Below, piece by piece: positions 56,328-64,000 of a stretch of DNA of 64,000 nucleotides. Location of the stretch: NCBI RefSeq assembly GCF_000443165.1, contig NZ_ATJV01000001.1, forward strand, positions 62,001 to 126,000, in the 5' to 3' direction. The first letter of the stretch is position 1; every line of letters begins with the position of its first letter. Both the position numbers and the translations under genes were made by a program. The DNA comes from Thauera terpenica 58Eu. Its GTDB lineage: Bacteria; Pseudomonadota; Gammaproteobacteria; Burkholderiales; Rhodocyclaceae. The notes below the pieces were generated by a model. The model was not told the DNA's origin. It made no database searches and saw only the letters and a list, made by a program, of their open reading frames with translations.

Positions 56328-56362
56328 AAAACCGCCGGCCTGTCAGGGGCACGGCGGTTTTC
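56328..56362 (+). terminator. Rho-independent terminator after TRAP permease
   Basis: aaaaccgccg (56328-56337) pairs with cggcggtttt (56352-56361) over a 14-nt loop, with A run before and T run after, so it may work for both this transcript and the convergent PilZ one. Confidence 0.85.
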
Positions 56363-56412
56363 TGCATGCATGCGCTGCCCTGCTTACGGGCGTAACGCGG
56401 GCGCAACGCGCG

Positions 56413-56847
56413 CTAAACCAGGGACGGCCCCGCCACGATCGCGGCAGCATCCTTTTCGGTGATGCGCACCGACGCGCTCACGATCACGTGGGCAATCAGC
56501 CAGTCACGCAGACGCTGTGCGCCATCCCCCTCGATGCCGAGAAAATGACAGCCCGTCTGCGCCGCATCGGCGAGATAACTGACCGTCTCCGCACGGCCGC
56601 GGATTTCATCAGGCAACCCTTCGCGCTGGAGCACGAAATCAAAGACCTCAGCATTCGCGCGCGGTGTCAGCGACGGATACGAGAAGCCCTCGGCCGAGAG
56701 GTCATTGAGCGCGATGCGTTGCCCGTCCAGCACCAGCCAGAAACAGGGCTCGCCCCGCCGCCGGGCAACAAAACGCTGCTTGCTTCGACGCTCGCCGGCA
56801 ACATCATCGACGGGCGGCAGCGCGGTGCCAGACCTTTCCACGCTCAT
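56413..56847 (-). CDS. PilZ-domain protein
   Basis: 144 residues. Cyclic-di-GMP motifs are present: RRSKQR (RxxxR, 21-25) and NDLSAEG (DxSxxG, 49-54). A single-domain PilZ with unconserved flanks; it may bind c-di-GMP and control motility, surface or secretion targets. Its start overlaps the end of dsbA by 4 bp, so translation is coupled, although no functional link is known. Confidence 0.85.
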   Translation of the reverse strand: MSVERSGTALPPVDDVAGERRSKQRFVARRRGEPCFWLVLDGQRIALNDLSAEGFSYPSLTPRANAEVFDFVLQREGLPDEIRGRAETVSYLADAAQTGCHFLGIEGDGAQRLRDWLIAHVIVSASVRITEKDAAAIVAGPSLV

Positions 56848-57479
56848 TTCCCGCCGCGCTCCTTGCGCACACGCTCGATGAGCTGATCCACCACCTTCAG
56901 CGCCGCCTCGTGGCTGCCGGCCATCGACGCCGAGGTGAGAAAGCGCCCGTCAACCGCGACCGTGGGCACGCCCTGGATGCGCATCGCGCGTGCAAGCTGG
57001 TCGGCACGCTGCAACATCGAATTGACCCCGAAGGACGTGTAGGCCGCCATGAACTTCGCACTGTCGCCGACCTTGCCCTCGATCCACTCACGCACCTGCT
57101 CTTCGGTAAACAGCTGTCGCTTCTGCTCCTGGACGGCGATGAAGGCCTGGGAGTGCACCGCCGCCAGTTCGCCAGACACCTCGGCGGCGTAGAACAGGCG
57201 GGCAAGCGCGGAGAGCTGCGGGTTGTCCCAGATCGCCGGCACCTGACGGAAACTGACGTCTGCCGCCTGCTTCTTACGCCAGGCCTCGACCAAGGGATCA
57301 AAATCACGGCAGTGCGGGCAGCCGTAGTGGAAAAACTCCAGGATCTCGATCCTGGACGGGTCGTCGGTCTTTTGCGCCGGGTTGAGGACCACGAAGGGAT
57401 CCTTCGCCCACGCAATATTGGCAAACGGCAAGGCTGCAGAAATCGCAGCGAACTGTTTCAGGGCATCACGACGGTTCAT
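56844..57479 (-). CDS. dsbA: Thiol:disulfide interchange protein DsbA
   Basis: 211 residues from MNRRDALKQFAA. The signal has an Arg pair (NRRDALKQFAAISAALPF, ending AWA), so Sec or Tat export is possible. The thioredoxin-fold active site is CPHC (54-57) in HYGCPHCRDF, with the cis-Pro region GVPTVAVDGRF near the C-terminus. It introduces disulfides into exported proteins. Follows the SPOR protein gene by about 110 bp. Confidence 0.93.
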   Translation of the reverse strand: MNRRDALKQFAAISAALPFANIAWAKDPFVVLNPAQKTDDPSRIEILEFFHYGCPHCRDFDPLVEAWRKKQAADVSFRQVPAIWDNPQLSALARLFYAAEVSGELAAVHSQAFIAVQEQKRQLFTEEQVREWIEGKVGDSAKFMAAYTSFGVNSMLQRADQLARAMRIQGVPTVAVDGRFLTSASMAGSHEAALKVVDQLIERVRKERGGK

Positions 57480-57590
57480 GCAGGACTCCAGTATCGATAT
57501 ACCGTTCTCAGACGCTGGCAACACCGAGGCGTTCCCGGTCCGGCGGCGAAGTATTGAGTGGGACGGCAAAGCACCTGAACATCACCGCCA

Positions 57591-58229
57591 CTAGGGACTG
57601 CTGCGGCTCACCGAGGCGTTGAAACCTGCCTCAGCCAGACGGGCGCGGGTCGGATTCATGTCTTCCGGTCTGGAGAATGGTCCGATGCGTACACGGTGCA
57701 CGACCCGACCGTCTGCCAACTGCACGCGCTGCGCACTGGCTTCCATGCCCGCCAGCGCCAGGCGGGCTCGCAGATTGTCGGCCTCGCCCGGGTTCTCGAA
57801 CGCGCCCACCTGCAGATACAGGCGCTCGACGGGTTTGACGGTCGCATCCTGCACCGGTGCCGGCGCCTGCTGCACTGGCGGCGGCACGACAGGGGGCAGC
57901 GTAGTTGGTGGTTTGGCCTGCACGTCGGCAGCAGAGGGCACATTGTCACCTTGCGGCAGGATCTTGTAGAACTCGAAATCCTGCCTCACCACCGGACTAT
58001 CGCCCGGCTTGCCGGGCAAGGCTGCCGGCGCCTGCTGCTCGGCGCTGGGCGTGCGCGGCGGCGTCACCGGCGTGGACTGAAAGGGATTGGCGCGGGTGAA
58101 ATACCAGGCCGCACCTGCGGCGATCAGCGCACCGAACACGAGTCCGATGAAAATGCCGATCAGCGTGCTGCCGCCATTGCGCGCAGGAGCACGCGCCGGC
58201 TTGCGCGCGGGTTTGCGATCACGACTCAC
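57591..58229 (-). CDS. SPOR-domain protein, FtsN-like
   Basis: 212 residues. Basic cytoplasmic start (RDRKPARKPARAPARN), one membrane helix (TLIGIFIGLVFGALIAAGAAW), a Pro/Gln-rich periplasmic linker, and a C-terminal SPOR domain (LYLQVGAFENPGEADNLRARL ... VHRVRIGPFSRPEDM) that binds denuded peptidoglycan at the division septum. The layout matches FtsN. 15 bp after argS, the usual betaproteobacterial order argS-ftsN-dsbA. Confidence 0.9.
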   Translation of the reverse strand: MSRDRKPARKPARAPARNGGSTLIGIFIGLVFGALIAAGAAWYFTRANPFQSTPVTPPRTPSAEQQAPAALPGKPGDSPVVRQDFEFYKILPQGDNVPSAADVQAKPPTTLPPVVPPPVQQAPAPVQDATVKPVERLYLQVGAFENPGEADNLRARLALAGMEASAQRVQLADGRVVHRVRIGPFSRPEDMNPTRARLAEAGFNASVSRSSP

Positions 58230-58244
58230 TTGGGTCTCCGTGCC

Positions 58245-60008
58245 TTACATGGACTGCGGTGCAGACACGCCGAGCAGCTCAAGGCCGCTGGCGAGCACCT
58301 GCTGCACCGCCCTGGCCAGAGCGAGACGGGCAAGCTTGAGGGCCTCGTCTTCGACCAGCATGCGTTCGGCGTTGTACCAGCTGTGGAATTCGGCCGCCAG
58401 GTCCTTCAGGTAGAAGGCTATCTGGTGCGGCGCATGATCGGCGGCGGCATTCTGGATCAGCTCAGGGAAACTGCCCAGACGGGCGCAGAGGGCGAGCTCA
58501 CGCTCGTTGTTGAGCAGCGCAAGCTCGGCCGCTAGCAACTCGGCCACTTCGCCGCCCCACTGGTTCAGCACCGAGCACACGCGGGCGTGGGCGTACTGGA
58601 CGTAGTACACCGGGTTCTCGTTGCTCTGGCTCTTGGCCAGATCGAGATCGAAATCAAGATGCTGATCGGACTTGCGCAACACGTAGAAAAACCGGCAAGC
58701 GTCATTGCCGACTTCCTTGCGCAACTCGCGCAGGGTGACGAACTCACCCGAGCGCGTGGACATCGAGGTCTTCTGCCCATTGCGGTAGAGCACTGCGAAC
58801 TGGACCAGCGCCACTTCAAGCTTCGAAGGCGCCAGCCCTAGCGCCGCCACCGCACCCTTCACGCGCGGGATGTAGCCATGATGGTCAGCGCCCCAGACGT
58901 CAATGATGCGATCGAAGCCGCGCTCGTACTTATTCAGGTGATAGGCGATGTCCGACGCGAAATAGGTATACAAGCCGTTGTCGCGCTGCACGACACGATC
59001 CTTCTCGTCACCGAAGGCGGTGGAGCGGAACCACTTCGCGCCGTCCTGCACGTAGATATGGCCCTGCCGCTCGAGTTGGGCCACCGCGCGCTCGACCAGA
59101 CCGGTGTCGAACAGGCTCTGCTCCGAGAACCACTTGTCGAAACGCACGCCGAATTCGCCCAGGTCATCGCGTCCGTCGCCCAGTTGTTCATTGAGCGCGA
59201 AGCCATGCACCCAGCCATATTCGTCGCCGAGCAGACGCTTGGCGTTGGCGATGAGGGCGTCGAGGTGTTGCTCACGCATGTCCTTGGCTTCGTCATCCTT
59301 GCGCTCGGCCGGCGGCAGACCGGGTGTGCCGGCGAGCAATTGCTCGACCGTCACCCTGGCGAAGCGGTCCTGATGCGCATCACGCAGGTCGCGCCCCATC
59401 TCGGTGACGTAGTCGCCCTGATAGGCATTCGGCGGAAAGGTAATCTCGATACCGAAGCAGGCGAGATAACGCAGCCAGGTCGACAGCGCCAGAATGTCCA
59501 TCTGCCGGCCGGCGTCATTGACGTAGTACTCGCGCGACACCTCATGGCCGGCAAAGGCCAGCAGGTCCGACAGCGAGGCCCCATAGGCGGCGCCGCGGCC
59601 GTGACCCACATGCAGGGGGCCGGTCGGGTTGGCGGAGACGAATTCCACCAGCACCTTGATGTTCTTCCTGTCGCCGCGCCCGAAGTCTGCGCCCTTGCTC
59701 AGCACTTCGCCGACCACCGCCGTCTTGGCCTCAGCCGCGAGGGTGAAGTTGATGAAGCCCGCTCCGGCGACCTCGGCCTTTTCGATCAACTTCGAGGGCG
59801 GCAGCTCGGCCAGCAACAGGGCGGCGAGCTCACGCGGATTGCGCTTGAGCGGCTTGGCCAGCTGCAACGCAAGATTGGTGGCGAAGTCGCCGTGGTTCGC
59901 CTGCTTCGGGCGCTCCAGCAAGATGGTGATCTCGAGCTGGTCCGGCGCCACGCTCTTCAGCGCGGTCTTGAGCAAATCGTTCAACAGGACTTTAGGGTCG
60001 GCGCTCAT
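58245..60008 (-). CDS. argS: Arginyl-tRNA synthetase
   Basis: 587 residues. Class I synthetase with an N-terminal Add-1 domain, the HIGH-type HVGH (133-136) in SANPTGPLHVGHGRGAAYG, and the degenerate KMSK-type loop QKTSMSTRSGE seen in many ArgRS. The C-terminal DALR anticodon-binding domain ends GLELLGVSAPQSM. Charges tRNA-Arg. First gene of the argS-SPOR-dsbA-PilZ group; divergent from ubiB. Confidence 0.97.
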   Translation of the reverse strand: MSADPKVLLNDLLKTALKSVAPDQLEITILLERPKQANHGDFATNLALQLAKPLKRNPRELAALLLAELPPSKLIEKAEVAGAGFINFTLAAEAKTAVVGEVLSKGADFGRGDRKNIKVLVEFVSANPTGPLHVGHGRGAAYGASLSDLLAFAGHEVSREYYVNDAGRQMDILALSTWLRYLACFGIEITFPPNAYQGDYVTEMGRDLRDAHQDRFARVTVEQLLAGTPGLPPAERKDDEAKDMREQHLDALIANAKRLLGDEYGWVHGFALNEQLGDGRDDLGEFGVRFDKWFSEQSLFDTGLVERAVAQLERQGHIYVQDGAKWFRSTAFGDEKDRVVQRDNGLYTYFASDIAYHLNKYERGFDRIIDVWGADHHGYIPRVKGAVAALGLAPSKLEVALVQFAVLYRNGQKTSMSTRSGEFVTLRELRKEVGNDACRFFYVLRKSDQHLDFDLDLAKSQSNENPVYYVQYAHARVCSVLNQWGGEVAELLAAELALLNNERELALCARLGSFPELIQNAAADHAPHQIAFYLKDLAAEFHSWYNAERMLVEDEALKLARLALARAVQQVLASGLELLGVSAPQSM

Positions 60009-60179
60009 GGCTTCGGCAGCAAACTAAACGCCGGATTATAGCGGATCGTGCCCTTCCCCTCCGCCCCGCTTGTGAGTGTGCACTGCGGCGCCGCGCGCGC
60101 CACCTTCATTGAGCGCAACTTCCACGCCCTCCGGCTTTCGGGCTAAAGTCCGGCCTTTCCAGCTGCCTGGCCTCGCATC

Positions 60180-61709
60180 GTGCGTCTCTTCCGCCTCACC
60201 AAGATCGTTACCGTTGGCCTGCGCTTCGGCCTCGACCGCATGGTTCTCGACGCCGACAGCAGCGGCCGACTGGCGCGCATCTGGCAGATCCTGTTCTTTT
60301 GGCGCACTTTCCCCGAGCCGCGTGCGGTGCGGCTGCGCAAGGCACTCGAATCACTCGGACCGATCTTCGTCAAGTTCGGCCAGATGCTGTCGACCCGGCG
60401 CGACCTGCTGCCGCCCGACCTCGCCGACGAGCTCGCGCTGCTGCAGGACCGCGTCCCGCCCTTCCCCACCGCACAGGCACTGGACCTGCTCGAAGGTTTT
60501 TATGGCAAACCGATCGACGAGGTTTTCCGTGACTTTGAACGCACGCCGGTAGCCTCGGCCTCGGTCGCACAAGTGCATCTGGCGCGCCTGCCCGACGGCA
60601 CCGAAGTTGCGGTCAAGGTGCTGCGCCCGGGCATCGATCGCGTCATCGAGCACGACCTGGCCCTGCTTGAAGCGGCGGCGATGCTGCTGGAGAAGATCTG
60701 GCCAGAAGGGCGCCGCCTGAAGCCGCGTGAAGTTGTCGCTGAATTCAACAAATACCTGCACGACGAACTCGATCTGATGCGCGAGGCCGCGAACTGCTCG
60801 CAATTGCGGCGCAACTTCAAGGACTCCGCGCTGCTGATCGTGCCCGAAGTGTATTGGGACTGGTGCGGCAGTCGCGTCATGGTCATGGAGCGCATGCACG
60901 GCGTGCCCATCTCGCAGACCCCGGCACTGCTCGCCCAGGGCAACGACCTCAAGGCGCTCTCACGCGAAGGGGTGGAGATCTTCTTCACCCAGGTGTTCCG
61001 CGACGGCTTCTTCCATGCCGACATGCACCCCGGCAATATTTTCGTGCACCGCGACGGACGCTACATCGCGCTCGACTTCGGCATCATGGGCACGCTCAAC
61101 GAGGTGGACAAGAGCTACCTGGCGCAGAACTTTCTTGCCTTCTTCCAGCGCGACTACAAGCGCGTGGCGATGGCCCACATCGAGGCCGGCTGGGTGCCGG
61201 CAAAGACGCGCGTCGATGAGTTCGAGGCTGCGATCCGCACCGTGTGCGAACCCATCTTCGACAAACCGCTGAAGGACATCTCGTTCGGCAAGACGCTGCT
61301 GCGCCTGTTCCAGACCGCGCGCCGCTTCGAGATGGAAGTGCAGCCACAGCTGGTGCTGCTGCAGAAAACCCTGCTCAACATCGAAGGCCTGGGGCGCCAG
61401 CTCGACCCTGAACTCGACCTGTGGACGACGGCAAAACCTTTTCTCGAGCGCTGGATGGACGAGCGCATGGGCTGGCGCGCGCTCGTGCATGGGGTGAAGG
61501 CGGAAGCGCCAGCGTGGGCAAGCACCTTGCCGCAGCTGCCGCGCCTGGTCCATAACGCCCTCGCCGACGCGGGCAAACAGCGCACCCTGCACCAACAGCG
61601 GCTGGACAAGCTGGCCGCTGGTCAGCGCCTGCAGGGGCGCATGCTGGCCCTCATCGGCGTCATGGCTGCAGCGCTGCTGGGGCTGGAGCTCTACCGCCTG
61701 TTCGGCTGA
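60180..61709 (+). CDS. ubiB: Ubiquinone biosynthesis protein UbiB (ABC1/ADCK family)
   Basis: 509 residues from a GTG ([10 protein letters not shown]). Atypical kinase fold: the KxGQ motif VKFGQML (65-68), the Ala-rich loop [17 protein letters not shown] (Lys), [12 protein letters not shown] and LDFGIMG (metal-binding). Two C-terminal hydrophobic helices ([17 protein letters not shown]) anchor it to the inner membrane. Needed for aerobic ubiquinone synthesis, probably as an ATPase that helps extract intermediates. The other ubi genes are not adjacent. Confidence 0.95.
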   Translation: MRLFRLTKIVTVGLRFGLDRMVLDADSSGRLARIWQILFFWRTFPEPRAVRLRKALESLGPIFVKFGQMLSTRRDLLPPDLADELALLQDRVPPFPTAQALDLLEGFYGKPIDEVFRDFERTPVASASVAQVHLARLPDGTEVAVKVLRPGIDRVIEHDLALLEAAAMLLEKIWPEGRRLKPREVVAEFNKYLHDELDLMREAANCSQLRRNFKDSALLIVPEVYWDWCGSRVMVMERMHGVPISQTPALLAQGNDLKALSREGVEIFFTQVFRDGFFHADMHPGNIFVHRDGRYIALDFGIMGTLNEVDKSYLAQNFLAFFQRDYKRVAMAHIEAGWVPAKTRVDEFEAAIRTVCEPIFDKPLKDISFGKTLLRLFQTARRFEMEVQPQLVLLQKTLLNIEGLGRQLDPELDLWTTAKPFLERWMDERMGWRALVHGVKAEAPAWASTLPQLPRLVHNALADAGKQRTLHQQRLDKLAAGQRLQGRMLALIGVMAAALLGLELYRLFG

Positions 61710-61786
61710 ACGTTTGGCAGCGCGCTGGCCTCCAAGCAGCGACAGGCGTGACCAGCCCCGCGCCAACGCGCAAACGGAGGTGTGCG

Positions 61787-62743
61787 ATGACGATTTCCGC
61801 TGCTGCCGGCAATGCCCCCCGGGTTCACATCCTCGGCGCCGCCTGCGCCCTGGGCGCGCCGCATGCGGGCTCCGCGCACGCCCCGTCCGCCCTGCGCAGC
61901 GCACAGCTGATGCGCAGCCTCATCGCCGCCGGCGTCGACGCGCAGTGGGTCGACACCCTGCATCCCGTGGCCGACACGAATGATGCGTTCGACATGCGCA
62001 CCCGCCTCGAACTCAATGGCGCCTTTGCTCGCACCCTGGCCAAGGCGGTGGCGGCCCTGCCAGCGGGCGTCTTGCCATTCGTGCTCGGCGGCGATCACGC
62101 GATCGCAAGCGGAACCTGGCGCGGCGTCGGGCGTCGGCTGGGGCACGCGCCCGGCCTGATCTGGATCGACGCCCACCTCGACAGCCACACCGCGCTCACC
62201 ACCCACTCGGGCAACATCCACGGCATGCCCCTTGCCGCACTGTTGGGCGAGGGCGACCCCGCCCTGGCCGCCATTGCCGGGCCGACCCTGGACCCGCAAC
62301 GCACCTGCGTCATCGGTGCACGCGCCTGGGAGGCAGAAGAGCACGCGCTGCTGCAGCGTCTCGGGGTGCGCGTGTTCGCCATGGATGAGGTGCGTGCGCG
62401 CGGCCTGGCGGCGGTGTTCTGCGACGCGCTGGACATCGTGCGCGCCGGCGCTCCGGGCTTCGGCCTCAGCCTCGATCTGGACGCGATCGAGCCCTCGACG
62501 CTGCCTGCCGTCACCTGCCCGGAGGTCGGTGGCATCGATCCAGCGGCATTGGTGGCGGCTTTGCGTCACCTGCGCGCCTGTGAAGACTTTGTCGCGCTCG
62601 AGCTCGTCGAGTACCGTCCCGACCTCGACCCCGAGGGCGACAGCGCGCACTGGATTGCCGCGTTCGCCGCCGCCGCCCTCGGCCCTCGACCCGAGCGTTG
62701 TAAAAGTGCAATGAAGCGCGCGCCATCCCTTTGCCAGCATTGA
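61787..62743 (+). CDS. rocF: Arginase
   Basis: 318 residues; GGAGG is 6 bp before the chosen ATG. Ureohydrolase fold with all manganese ligands: GGDHA (His104), DAHLDSH (Asp128, His130, Asp132) and SLDLDAIEPS (Asp230, Asp232). The substrate loop THSGNIHGMPLAALLG is of the arginase rather than agmatinase type. Hydrolyses arginine to ornithine and urea. No ornithine aminotransferase or urease genes are in view. The extra C-terminal tail is short and basic. Confidence 0.9.
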   Translation: MTISAAAGNAPRVHILGAACALGAPHAGSAHAPSALRSAQLMRSLIAAGVDAQWVDTLHPVADTNDAFDMRTRLELNGAFARTLAKAVAALPAGVLPFVLGGDHAIASGTWRGVGRRLGHAPGLIWIDAHLDSHTALTTHSGNIHGMPLAALLGEGDPALAAIAGPTLDPQRTCVIGARAWEAEEHALLQRLGVRVFAMDEVRARGLAAVFCDALDIVRAGAPGFGLSLDLDAIEPSTLPAVTCPEVGGIDPAALVAALRHLRACEDFVALELVEYRPDLDPEGDSAHWIAAFAAAALGPRPERCKSAMKRAPSLCQH

Positions 62744-62835
62744 GCCTGGTGCGCCACTTCAGCGCAGCGTATTGCTAAACTCGCGCCTGCTTCCGCCAAC
62801 CTCGCGCGCCTGGCTGCGCTTTAACGAAGGGCCTC

Positions 62836-64000
62836 ATGATGCTGCTCTGGCTTGTCGTCGCCTACCTTGTCGTTTCCATCGGCGTCGGCCTGTACGCGGC
62901 GACCCGCGTGCACAACACGCGTGACTACATCACCGCAGGACGCAACCTGCCGATGATCGTGGTGCTGGCGATGGTGTTCGCCACCTGGTTCGGCGCCGAA
63001 ACGGTGCTCGGCACTTCCGCCACCTTCCTCGAAGAAGGCTTCCGCGGCCTCATCTCCGATCCGCTGGGCGCGTCGGCGTGTCTGGTGCTGTTCGGCCTTG
63101 TTTTCGCCCGCCCGCTGTATCGCATGAACCTGCTCACGCTGGGCGATTACTTCCGCGTGCGCTACAACCGCACGACCGAACTGGTGCTGTCGATCTGCAT
63201 CGTGCTGTCCTATCTGGGCTGGGTCGCAGCGCAGGTCACCGCGCTCGGCCTGGTGTTCAATGTGCTTTCCAACGACCTCGTGTCGATGAACCAGGGCATG
63301 CTGATCGGCGCCGCAGTGGTGCTCGTGTACACCTTGTTTGGCGGCATGTGGTCGGTGGCAATGACCACCTTCATGCAGATGATCGTGATCGTCATCGGCC
63401 TGATCTGGGTGACCTGGATCGCGGGCGACATGGCGGGCGGCTTCGAGACCGTGATCTCACAGGCGGCGGCCGAGGGCAAGCTCGCCTTCCTGCCCACACT
63501 GGACCTGATCGACATCATCGCCTGGATCGCCGCCTTCTCCACCATGGCGCTGGGCTCCATTCCGCAGCAGGACGTGTTTCAGCGCGTCAACTCGTCGAAA
63601 AACGAAACCATCGCGGTATGGGGCACGACCCTGGGCGGCATGAGCTACTTCTTCTTTGCCGCGGTGCCGCTGTTTCTCGCCTATACCGCCAACATCATCG
63701 ACCCGGACATGGTCGCGCGCCTGATGGAGCAGGACTCCCAGCTCATCCTGCCCACGCTGATCCTGCAGTACATGCCTTTCTACGCGCAGGTGATCTTCTT
63801 CGGCGCCCTGCTGTCGGTGATCATGAGTACCGCCTCGGGCACCTTGCTGGCCCCGTCGGTGACGTTTTCCGAGAACGTGTTGCGCGGCTTCATCCCGGGC
63901 ATGAGCGACCGCAGCCTGTTGCTCAGCACCCGCATCACCGTGGTCGTCTTTACCGTGCTTGTGACCTGGTACGCCACCAGCTCCGGCTCATCCATCCACG
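62836..64000 (+). CDS. Sodium:solute symporter family protein (3' end beyond window)
   Basis: Frame open from ATG (62836, AAGGG 5 bp upstream) to the window end; 388 residues visible, so roughly 60-100 are missing. SSF/LeuT-fold transporter: VHNTRDYITAGRNLP, FATWFGAETVLGTSATF, LGDYFRVRYNR, GGMWSVAMTTFMQM and GSIPQQDVFQRV. The AGRNLP and QQDVFQR motifs are typical of SSF carriers of the proline/pantothenate-related group. Na+-coupled uptake; substrate unknown. 92 bp after arginase, so an amino-acid-related substrate is possible. Confidence 0.92.
   Translation, partial: MMLLWLVVAYLVVSIGVGLYAATRVHNTRDYITAGRNLPMIVVLAMVFATWFGAETVLGTSATFLEEGFRGLISDPLGASACLVLFGLVFARPLYRMNLLTLGDYFRVRYNRTTELVLSICIVLSYLGWVAAQVTALGLVFNVLSNDLVSMNQGMLIGAAVVLVYTLFGGMWSVAMTTFMQMIVIVIGLIWVTWIAGDMAGGFETVISQAAAEGKLAFLPTLDLIDIIAWIAAFSTMALGSIPQQDVFQRVNSSKNETIAVWGTTLGGMSYFFFAAVPLFLAYTANIIDPDMVARLMEQDSQLILPTLILQYMPFYAQVIFFGALLSVIMSTASGTLLAPSVTFSENVLRGFIPGMSDRSLLLSTRITVVVFTVLVTWYATSSGSSIH

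Overview
The window looks like the chromosome of a GC-rich betaproteobacterium, most likely Rhodocyclales (Thauera/Azoarcus-like). Pointers are a single-chain CysI with a DUF934 partner and an APS-type CysH, a complete ybgC-tolQRAB-pal-cpoB cluster, a second IF-1 gene, a class I PHA synthase, a leucine-degradation (liu) operon, and overall base composition and gene style. Genus assignment is inference. There is no phage, insertion sequence or CRISPR array; almost everything is ordinary, densely packed core or metabolic DNA.

Layout. 1-6.6 kb: assimilatory sulfate reduction (TauE-like permease, cysI, DUF934, cysH, a small unrecognised ORF, cysD, a pair of related palindromic repeats, cysN). 6.8-10.6 kb: TraT-like lipoprotein, Hsp15, and the membrane pair NfeD protease/slipin. 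10.6-15.0 kb (minus): cupin, AEC transporter, hslU, hslV and a two-STAS-domain protein. 15.2-20.3 kb: Tol-Pal envelope system. 20.3-23.2 kb: queE and queC (7-deazaguanine), a YeeE/YedE sulfur-transport protein, and tRNA-Lys(UUU) with a near-consensus promoter and a strong terminator. 23.8-25.3 kb: IF-1 paralogue and a Tat-exported dienelactone hydrolase. 25.2-28.9 kb (minus): small secreted protein, Gx transporter, NusG-II protein, rapZ, alanine/glycine symporter. 29-39 kb (minus): metallo-hydrolase, two tandem DUF1289 genes, then the leucine/isovalerate pathway: ivd, mccB, methylglutaconyl-CoA hydratase, mccA, an acyl-CoA synthetase and HMG-CoA lyase, with a divergent AraC-type regulator. A broken second copy of the mccA start lies just upstream of mccA.

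40-48 kb (minus): OsmC, MscS, LapA-like and a low-complexity protein, then a second acyl-CoA operon (PaaI-type thioesterase, a GNAT-carbonic anhydrase fusion, thiolase, acyl-CoA dehydrogenase) headed by a LiuR-like MerR gene and an ACGT-type palindrome. 48-51.5 kb: metallo-hydrolase, phaC, PIN-domain protein. 51.5-56.3 kb: a BtuF-like metal-chelate binding protein (minus) and a TAXI-TRAP transporter. 56.4-60 kb (minus): PilZ protein, dsbA, SPOR protein, argS. 60.2-64 kb: ubiB, arginase and the first part of a sodium:solute symporter cut by the window end.

Functionally the genes describe a respiring heterotroph that reduces sulfate for cysteine, burns branched-chain and fatty acids to acetyl-CoA, and stores surplus carbon as polyhydroxyalkanoate. 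I did not find a convincing new multi-gene system. The items most worth a second look are the GNAT-carbonic anhydrase fusion inside a beta-oxidation-type operon, the LiuR-type operator in front of that operon, the duplicated mccA start, the small ORF inside the cys operon, and the palindromic repeat pair before cysN.
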